A stretch of 64,000 nt of DNA, from contig CM017557.1 of NCBI GenBank assembly GCA_007844125.1, positions 66,376,603 to 66,440,602 on the forward strand, in the 5' to 3' direction. The notes below the pieces were generated by a model. It was not told the origin of the DNA, did no database searches, and worked only from the letters and a program-made list of their open reading frames with translations. This DNA comes from Sinonovacula constricta (Eukaryota; Mollusca; Bivalvia; Cardiida; Solecurtidae). Numbering within the stretch: position 1 is the stretch's first letter; each line of letters opens with the position of its first letter. Below are positions 54,885 through 64,000 of the stretch, in pieces. The position numbers were made by a program, and so were the translations under genes.

Positions 54885-57800
54885 GTAAGTTGAGTCTTCT
54901 CTTTATTGTAGGTTTTTTATTTATTTATCTATTTTATTTGGGCTCAAGTTTGGGAAGGGTCCTTGATCTTTATTTTTAGGGTGTACCAAAAATTTCATAG
55001 AAAGTCTATTAAAGGGAGGCATATTCAAGCAAACCATCACATTTAAGATATGTATATCACTTATATATGTTTATCAATTATATGATCATAAAGGATATAA
55101 ACTTCATTGCTTTCAATATGTTGAAATCGTTCCTGAATGTTGTAGGTGTAATATTGATGTTAGACTCTTTCAGATGAAAGATGCTTATTGCGCCAATATT
55201 ATATACTTCATATGTGGTTGACAGTTTATGTGACAACAGATTGTACCCCTTATAGCTAAACTACATGCAATTTAAACAATATGCTTATTCACAATTAGCA
55301 GTGTTATGTAGTATTATTCTTGCCTGAAGGAATCATGTTTCGTAGCATAAATCTTGCTAGAAGTTTATGATTTATAAGTTTTGTATTTAAATTGAGGATA
55401 ATTTTTTTTTATTGTAATATGTAACCGTTTAACATACAGCACAGCACATTTACTCTACACATTTAAATGTGAAGATTTTGTTCCACTGCTATCATTAGAA
55501 TTAAAGAAAGGCAAACTATTTTTAGCTGGTTTTGATTTGTTTAGGTCAAATGCTTTAATTGTTCATACATTATTTATGATAATGAAATAATTGTGTTTTA
55601 CATGTTGTATACATAAGCGTTAATTTTTAAAATGATATGATTATAAACTGATGACTGATCAGCATGTTGGTATAATAAAAGTATTTACTAAATGGTATTA
55701 CATGGATAATTTAATAAGGTATAAATGTTTTACCATTTATTTTCCCAAATCATACCAACAGTCCAATTTCATGCTAAGCTGTTATCTGACCATCTATGTA
55801 AGATCAGATCATTCTGATCATAAACTCATGTGTGCATACTGTGTAAGTATGCTCATATTGTGTAAGTATGCTCATACTGTGTTCCCAATTATTGGTAGGC
55901 ATATATTTATGAGATAGACTGCGGCAGGCCAGATCCTAGAATCAATGATCACCCCCCATACCTGTTGTACTGATTATGGGTTTCTCCGTAACAGCAGTTG
56001 TAGCAGCAACAGCACATGTGTGAGCTTTCTCATAGTGTATATAATTATAGATGTGATGATCAGATGAGAGAGGCCAAGTCCCCCCACCACATCCCCAGCT
56101 CCTGCTGAGGGTATTATTGAAGACTGCCATGCCTGCCAATGTTGCTTGCAAATATTCTTCTTATCATCAGCTGTATGACTGTTTCTTTTCTTGTTATAAA
56201 CAAGATAGAATGAATGCATTTATTTTCACAGAGCCTTAGGTAATGGGGGTGGGGCAGGGGTGTGGGTGGGGTGGGGGTAAATCACATTTGTTCTATTGCA
56301 ATTTATCCTATCTGCTCAAATTCCTCTATGTTGGTATTCATTTAACTGTCCCAGTCAGTGATTCTAATAAGTTACAGCATTTTTGTACTTTGGTGAAGAA
56401 ATAATGAATATATCAGTAAGAAGTACTCTCCTTGTATTGGGCAAGCTGTTCCTAGTTTCTTTCACCTGCACCATAGGGTCATAGCATGCTGTAAAATGCT
56501 TCTTTTAGGAAGCATTAGAGTTGATTTCATATGTTGCAAATGTGTCAATTGATTACTTTTTCATAAAGCATTAAAAGATAAATTAAAATAAAAAAAAATC
56601 TAGTCAAGAAACTCAACAATAAGCTGATTTAACAATTTGATAAAAAAACAACAACAGCTTTATTCACATAATTTAAAGTATTAAAAATAGTTTTAATTAT
56701 TTTACTTTTGTATTTTGCATTGATTTGTATTATTCATATTTATTTTATGTAAATTGCCTATAATGTGTGTCATTCTCTGTTTTTCTGTTTCACTGTGCAT
56801 GAAGGTTTAATAACAAGGCTTCTTCCTTTTTTTTTACTTTTTTATTCTGTACCCTATCATTAAAGAAGTCAAACATTTTTTAGATGTTACTGGTAAGCTT
56901 GTATATTTTGCTCTAGCACATCTGCTCAGAAAACACATAATAGAAAGAGAAAATGTGGAGATTTATTAGCATAAGTTCGAAAAAGAACTATGTTTCTTCA
57001 TGGGTATGGCTGCTGATAAAAGGAAAAAAAATCATTTGCCATATGAACATGTCCTATCATTCTTAATTAAACCTTACATTATGATAGCAATTTGTAGATA
57101 CTAAATTACCAGCAATGCATGCATATGGCTTAAAAGTATCAAAATGGGTAAAAATTATCCCTTGTTCTAGAGAATGTTGATTTCTAGTCTATTATATAAT
57201 ATTGGAAGTCTTTTGTATAGGCATTCTCCAAATGGGACCTATGTAAGTTGTGTAATATGCTACATGCAGTATTGTAGATTGTATCATTACTTTTTCATTA
57301 GATAGTGAGGGTAGCTGGGAGGGAGGCCTGTGGGGCTGCCACATGGTTCTCATTGTGATCAGTTGCGGGAGCAGTTTGTTATCTGTGGTAGTTCCATCCC
57401 CACATATGGAAGCACTACCGCTATCAAACCCTCGCCCAGTCTAGCCTCATGGGATACCTAGTCTTATCATTAATACAATAGCACAAATCCAGGTGAGGTC
57501 GAAGGATTCCACCTTTGTAATCATTGACTTATTAACGAGTATTAACCCTTTGCCTGCTGCATTTTGTTAATGGCTAATACTAATTGTTGGTTAATTACTT
57601 ACAAAAAATTGACTGTCATGTAAAAATAACCTTCTGCACAACTTGCTGAAAATTTAACAGAAAAAAGTGATGATGCTGATAAAGGCAGCTCCCTTGCAGT
57701 TGAAGATTGCTCATCTAGATCTAGGTTTGCTGAGGCTATATTAATGTTTGTTTAGTAGGCTAGGAGTTAGTAGAAGAAATATGATTAAAGACACCCATTT

Positions 57801-59950
57801 TTACTTCTTGTTCTGGTAAACATTGGACATGGCTAATCTAAGTTAATAATTAAAAGTAATGAAAGTAATATAAGCAAACTAGAAGTGTATGATAAGGACA
57901 CATAAGTAAATATGGGTTATCACTTTTATGTGTATGTTGCATTGCCTGCTTATTGGGCAGTATTGCTTGTGATACCAGCCAGGTTTATGAGAAATCTGGA
58001 TTTCTGAAGCACCCTGCATGACCTTGACTACTCACGGTCAGTTATTCATGCCTGGGAAGAAATAGTGCATGTGCAGAACAAATATGAATGTCTAAGGACA
58101 CTAGATGACAGCCTTCTGCGGCACTGAACTAGGTTACGTAATGACAGGTCATATTACTAAGTATCATCTAATCTATAGCTACTGCATGCGTTCTGAGAGG
58201 AATGGTGCAGACAGAATTGTTAGATTCAGATCACAGGGTAGTAAGAAGTAGTAGTAAATTTCCAACTCAGTTTATTTTGGTTGAATCTGGTAGCATGTAT
58301 GAGCATTTATTTTAGACCTTACTTAAGTTAGAATGCAAAATCATAAAGAAAGTGTTGAATATTTAATAAAATGGTTTCTCTTATCGGATGTCAATAATGA
58401 CTCTGTATAACTTTTGTCCCGTTGTATAATCTATATTTTAGAAGAGGTGTTCAGTGTTCGTTTTGCAAATGACTTGCCTGCTTTCCAATTTCCAATGCAA
58501 TGTACATTTGTTTTACTACAGAATAATTTTGTCCATTGTTTGCACACCTGTAATCATGTACAGGACCAAATTTTCACTGCACAAACAGCGCTTTTGAGCG
58601 GTTTGATTTTTAACATTGTGCTGTAAGCAATGGTTGTTGCCAAGTGCTATCAAATATATTCACTTATCATGTGTATAAGGTAAAAACCCTCAGGAAAAAT
58701 TATTTGGACCTCATTGTCATAGTATCAGTGAAACTATAGTGGAATTGATACATAGACAGAGCAAGTAGTTGCATATACATAAGAGTATTCATAGGGAAGT
58801 TTTCCTTTTTTCTTGGCTATGATAGTTTTTAAAGTAATAATCAAGATTCATTCATAATCTTGTTTAGATGGATTTGGATTGTCTAGAGTTAATCTCCTTT
58901 TGTGATAATCACTTATGGCAGGTGTCACTACTAATAATTTCTTGTGTGTGCAATGTTACAAAAGAGTAAATAATATATATTCTGTAAGCACTTATATATA
59001 TATAAGGATGTAAGTCCATGTCTACAACACTTGTAATAAGGTATAGACATTCTTGAGACTGAGTTGGTGTGATGTAATGCAAAAACAAATCCTTTGATAA
59101 ATATCATTAAATGACTTATTTCTGTTTTATGGTAAAAATAATAACTTAAAGATTTTCAACAAGACATTTTGTTTCTTGCAATGTCTCAACTGGAAATTCT
59201 ATTTGAAATTTCATGCAAAAGATGTGTTTTTTTATGAAAAATGGTAACTTCTTTGAAAGCAATTTGAATTTGTCACTAGCTTGTTTGTTAAAATAAGATC
59301 TTGTGAATGTCCTGGAAACTGCAAAAATTGATTGGTTTGGGTGGAAAGAAAACGGAGCTGTGTGGGTATTTTTAAAGTAAGGAGATATCAATGGCATTAC
59401 AGTATGCCTTTGCTAAATTGGTGGCATACTGAACAATTTGGCGACTCTACCACTACTCCATGGGCGCCCAGCATTTCTAAAAATCAATGACATCAATAAC
59501 TGATTATGTTTTTTTGTTAGTTCTGTAGCAATTTTTCCAAACAGAACATGTTATGGAAAAAGGGCCCCCATTCCATTAAAAAAATGCAAATTGATACTTA
59601 TAAACTGATTAAAGTCAATTCTTAAGGGGATATAACTATACTGATTAAAGATATACAGTCCTTTACAAAGAGACTATTTAAAGTAATTATGTTTTTTTAT
59701 GTAATATTTGTTTTTAATTATTTTAGTCATTATAAATACTAAAGCACCTATTGATCAAACATAAGACAAAAAGTTTAGATTCAGATCAACCTACTGGATA
59801 ACTGGAATTTGATCAGGATTGAATTTTTACCCAACAATATCACTACATGTAGATTCCTTTGCATTTACAAACTTAATGAGGTTTAGTTTTATAAAGAAAG
59901 TCTGTTGCTACATGGTTGAGTCACATTTTTTGTTAATTCCCCTTGACTTC
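54885..59950 (+). other. SLC8A: First part of NCX intron; no exons recognised
   Basis: AT-rich intronic DNA with a less AT-rich patch at 57300-57480. I looked for the downstream CBD2 cassette exons (acidic DDEEYEK-like peptides) and found none. Open frames at 55651, 55974 (minus), 58414 and 59146 (minus) have no recognised family. Confidence 0.5.
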
Positions 59951-59957
59951 TCAATCC

Positions 59958-60163
59958 CAGGGTTGTCACTAGAAATATTTTGAGCAGGCTCAATTAACTT
60001 TTGAGGAGGCTAGGCTATGCGAGTGCCGAAGGCGAGAAGCGCTGCTAGGGGGGTCCGGGGGCATGCTCTTGACCGATTTTCCAATTTTTCCAAATTTGAG
60101 GCGGCCCAATTTCCATTTGAGGTGGTCAAATCGGCCGCCAGCCGCCTCCTAATGACAACCCTG
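59958..60163. mobile_element. Short inverted-repeat DNA element in NCX intron
   Basis: CAGGGTTGTCACTAG at the left and CTAATGACAACCCTG at the right are near-perfect inverted repeats about 205 bp apart. CAATCC precedes (59952-59957) and follows (60164-60169), a 6-7 bp target duplication. The interior holds a GC-rich core 'aggggggtccgggggcatgc' and two diverged 'gaggcggcc/gaggtggtc' phrases. No coding capacity. Confidence 0.8.
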
Positions 60164-60184
60164 CAATCCCTTGCCATTTTGGTT

Positions 60185-60350
60185 CAAGTCCCAGTAATGT
60201 TGAAAAATTTCAAGTTCATAGTTTTCAAACTTACCAGCAGTGTCCCAGTGGTTCTTTCCTGACATTAGTTTTGGGGGTCTTCCTCTACCAATAATAGCCT
60301 AAATGACCATAATTGTGTTGCTGGGATGTATTGAAATAACAAAAACAAAC
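60185..60350 (+). mobile_element. SINE fragment, second group, 3' half
   Basis: Phrases 'gtcccagtggttctttcctg', 'ttgggggtcttcctctacca' and 'aatgaccataattgtgttgc' match the 3' domain of the copy at 38988; the head is absent. Confidence 0.65.
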
Positions 60351-63300
60351 GTTTTAGTCGAAGCATCCTGGGAGAATAAGTTATGCCAAGATATTTAAGC
60401 AAACCTTCCACAGAAATGGGTGCATTAAAATATTTATTTGAAACATTAGTTGATAAGTTAACTCTGCTTTGTAACATAATACTTTCTGACTGTGGTTGCT
60501 TTCAGTTAAAATGACTTTTTTTGCAGGAAATATAACTTTGTCAGCTGTATGTTTTGTGATACAGGAGTCGTTTACACGGTTATTTGGTTATCAAGAATAG
60601 AATTTCTCATTTGAAGATACATTTCATTGCTGCACAAAATATGACAGATTTCTACCTCTTCTCATCTCAGATTAAGGTAGAAAAACAACATCAAATGAGC
60701 AAGGACGAGTAATGAAGGAAACGAGAGCAGCTGTTGAATTTCTGTTATTTTTGTCTCTCAGTCATGCTTTGATAATATTAAAAGGTGAAACAAGTCAAAA
60801 AGATATGATTTTTCAATATATCATTTTCTATAATCAATTTTTAAAAAAAGTTAATTTACACAGGGTCAAAATTTTATTGTGATTTGAAAAGTGAAAATGT
60901 GTTAGGAATATTGATTGACTGATGTGTTTTATTATTACTTTTTGACAAACATTTAATCTTTTCTACTCACATGTTTAGACAATGAACAAATCTTTGTCTT
61001 CTATAACAGATTGAGGATTTTTTTGACAACCATGTAAATTTCATGAATTTATTGTGTAAGTCTGAGTTTTTTCTCAAGAAAATTTGAAAGAAGCTTTATC
61101 TAGCCTTCGTGTTATGAGCGATACTGGGAGAAAGAGACTGGAGTTTTTACCTGTCTTTTGTCTGCGTTGCCCTTTCATTCATATTACATGTATACGATTT
61201 TAATACTTCACCCAATTCTGTTGAGTTCCTTTATAAAATGGTTTGAACTATTTTTTAGTACATGTATGTTAATTAATTTTTATGTCATGGGCTTAACCAG
61301 TATTTAAATAAACCCTTTGTTGTTATGAGTGATAACTGAGTATGCTTTGCTTAAAATAGCATATTCACGATCAAAAGGAATAGCTTACCTGGCAGAACAT
61401 ATCACTGCTGGTTGCTTTAGCCACATGTACGACTGGGGGAAAGTGTCATTTTCTGGGTCCGCTTTCTAGGTTACACAATGCTAAATGTATTTGTGCTTTA
61501 CTAAAGTAGTAGATTTAAAAATTTTAGGCGAAAATTTTTCAGTGAATTTCTTGTGGAAGGATCACATAAAGTGAAAGAAGGTTTTACCCTAATCATTGAA
61601 ATCAGTGTAAACAGTTCCAAGGTAAATCAGTCTGTTCCAGTCAAGGTAAATCAGTCTATTATTGACCATAGAAGTGCAGTAATTTTGCATTTTCACAAAT
61701 CTACAATGTTCTGATTTGTTTTCTGCTTCAATTAGGCTGAAATTATCTTAAAAATAGTACCCCCCCCCCCCCCCACACACACACACACACACACACCTTT
61801 CATTTGTGAAAAGACCCCAAATAATTGTTCACTTTATTTTACTAGCTTTTCTGCTGGCCGATCTGGATCTTAGGCCTAAAAAAATTTGTGTTGTTAGGGT
61901 ATCATGTTCTCTAGGATAAGGTAGGGTAGATAGGATTTTGTTTTTTTCCCTATTATAGACATTTAATTTTTCTGGGTAGCATCGGCTCAAACTGTACTGG
62001 CTCCTCAAACCTATGACCCCTTGATTACAAGGTAACAGTTGGAATGTGTTATTATCGTTTCCGCTAATATCTCAGATCTAAACTTTTACCACGGTATTAC
62101 CAGAAGTTAATATTTCCTAAGTCGGTCAACAATGGCTTAAGATATTTCCTAAGTCGGACAACAATGGCTTAAATAACAAATACTTTTCAGTACCGTACCT
62201 CTGCAAAACGATGTGCAATAAAAAATTTTTTACAGACCTAAAAAAACCCTGTAGGGTTGGGCATACTTTTAGGTAGGATCGGGTAACCCAAACAGAACAA
62301 TTTTTTTTAAGCCTTATCTATTTGCCTAAGCCTTATAAATATGCACCTAGCAGGCTTTGAGCTATCATGCAGGCAATCATTAACTGGGTAGATCATGTTC
62401 GGCTTTGAAGTCACTAGTTTGTTACCATACTCTAATCAAAGCGCTGAAAGCGTTGGAAGACTGGCGCGCCGGTTGAAAGCGTAGTTCCAAGGGAGTAATC
62501 AAGATGTCTTGAACGGCGAAATGCACATAAAGGAATTGGAAAGATTGCTGTTGATGGTCTTACATTGGCTGTCATAGGGGAGCAATGAATAACAATAAGT
62601 AGTTTTCATATAAGAATTTAATGTAACAAAACTTTGAAAAACATTTGAAGATGAACAAAAGAGAGGTGGAGAAGAACAAAAGAATCAAACTTTTCCTGCA
62701 CAGATATCATTACTCGAAAAATATGAAACTACGTGTATGTTCTTTTCGATTGTATGTGACAGTCACTATCAACAACATTAGCAAATAATTCAGTATATTC
62801 AGGGATTTTAACAGTTCCAGATATTTGCATTTTGATGCAAGGAAAATTGAGGTTTTCCAGTTTTGACCTCACCTAAATCTTAGGTTGGGGGTCATTTTGA
62901 TGCAGAAGCGCAGAATAAGTGGTCAAATTTTGCAAGAATAACCATAAATGTAGTATGTAAAGTATTTAAAAAATGAAGTAAATACTAATTGGACCCTTGT
63001 AAATATATGGAAATGAAGTTAAAGCAATTTTACAATTAGTTAAGTTCGTGAACACATGATTTGACTTGTGTCAATCTGATCATGACACCTTGAAAATTGT
63101 CAAAGAGATTCTCAACATAAGTGAAAGCTATTGAAATCCCTGAGTATACAGTGCCGTGGTGATAACCATTAACCTGGCTGTTGTAATTGGTTCATGCAAT
63201 AGAAGTACAGTGATTGTCAACAGTAGCACAGCTTGAAGGTTACGTGAACGGTTGCAGTCATCAGTATTGTAACATATATGTACATATGTAACATACATTC

Positions 63301-63700
63301 CACCAATGGATGTCACTGCCACCTTAATATTGCTTAGGAAACTCTCAATCCACAGAAGCTTACAAAAATGGCAACCCACGCTAGATTTTCCCTCAATTTT
63401 GGTCACGTGACTGATTTGTTTATAATCATAGCCTCCTGTATTTAGGTCTAGATTTCAAGACAAAAAATGCCGAAGTCAGTTAGCTTATTAAACTAACAAC
63501 ACACCACAAACGTTACGAAAAATGCATTATCTGAAGTTAACGATAAAAAACCCTTCTAGTTCTAATGCAGTTATGATCAGCTTCCGCCACAACTGAAGTA
63601 GTGTCAACAATGAAATGCACAAGGCCCACGTAACTTAAGAGACTGAAACAGTTACAATCCTAATTTTTACGTCGATCGCAACAATACATTAACATAAATA
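60351..63700. other. NCX intron, right part; simple repeats only
   Basis: Contains a C(16)(CA)n microsatellite at about 61759-61795, a 22-bp near duplication at 61618-61660 ('ggtaaatcagtctgttccag' type) and a 33-bp tandem duplication at 62107-62172 ('atttcctaagtcgg.caacaa'). No exon of NCX was recognised. A minus frame at 63128-63406 is of unknown nature. Confidence 0.45.
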
Positions 63701-63830
63701 TTTGCCAACTTACTTACGGTCCTTGAAAGCTGAGCAGAAACTCGTTCAAAAGCACTCCGATCTATCCAAAATGACGACCAACGCTATCTCCCGCTTGTCA
63801 CGTGACTGATTTGTTTGTAATCGTTCTTTT
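63360..63830 (-). promoter_or_regulatory. Duplicated promoter-like segment with GTCACGTGAC palindrome
   Basis: GTCACGTGACTGATTTGTTT occurs at 63402 and 63797. Each is preceded in plus orientation by AAAATG, then a C/A-rich stretch with 'acgcta'. GTCACGTGAC is the full E-box palindrome bound by USF and MiT/TFE factors (CLEAR motif). On the minus strand the right copy leads into CATTTTGGA and, at 63718, a strong donor (ACC then GTAAGTAAG), as for a noncoding first exon of a minus-strand gene. That gene is not identified. Confidence 0.45.
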
Positions 63831-64000
63831 AATATTCTTTCATATTTGTTCGAAAAACAACATTACATTAATTCCTTGTTTTTATTTGTCGCATTTCCTT
63901 ACAAAGGTTCGCATTCCTTCGTAATATTTGTGTTTTCTAAAAACGCACTACTTCTTATGCCGCACAACTACTTGAATACGCTCTCGTGGTCGCAATGATA

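Noticed and set aside
59146..59397. 83-codon minus-strand frame in the NCX intron
   Set aside because: No motif, splice site or family recognised.

Overview
This is a stretch of animal nuclear DNA, most likely from a bivalve mollusc. It is AT-rich, its genes are split into short exons with GT/AG introns, the coding content is metazoan, and the introns are full of interspersed and tandem repeats (tRNA-derived SINEs, short inverted-repeat DNA elements, a decayed LINE and minisatellites). The bivalve assignment is inference from repeat style and protein similarity; no species can be named from sequence alone.

Five protein-coding genes can be reconstructed. (1) Presenilin, minus strand, 898-14656, ten coding exons that join without a frame break into a 520-residue protein with both catalytic aspartates and the PALP motif. 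(2) A SLIRP-like small RRM protein, minus strand, 25243-28743, four coding exons, 97 residues, with a possible extra terminal exon at 24805-24897. (3) ALKBH1, plus strand, 28815-36657, six exons, 448 residues, head-to-head with SLIRP with 71 bp between the start codons. (4) A death-effector-domain (DED) protein, plus strand, 42160-48052, four exons, 643 residues, with an unrecognised domain and a coiled coil after the DED. (5) The large first coding exon of an SLC8-type sodium/calcium exchanger, plus strand, 53179-54884; the rest of that gene is not seen and probably lies past the right edge.

Between and inside the genes: a 1.85 kb array of a 23-bp unit in the presenilin intron that splits the first catalytic Asp codon; a 1.6 kb array of a roughly 58-bp unit in intron 1 of the DED gene; five copies of one tRNA-derived SINE, two with clean target-site duplications and two ending next to splice acceptors; at least seven copies or fragments of a second SINE group; about six copies of a TTAA-flanked inverted-repeat element; a decayed non-LTR reverse transcriptase at 20000-21060; and several other inverted-repeat elements and duplications.

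The genes do not form an operon. Human PSEN1, SLC8A3 and the head-to-head ALKBH1/SLIRP pair all lie on chromosome 14q24, so the grouping here looks like a compact remnant of an ancient linkage block. The DED gene is the least familiar coding locus and the best candidate for undescribed biology.
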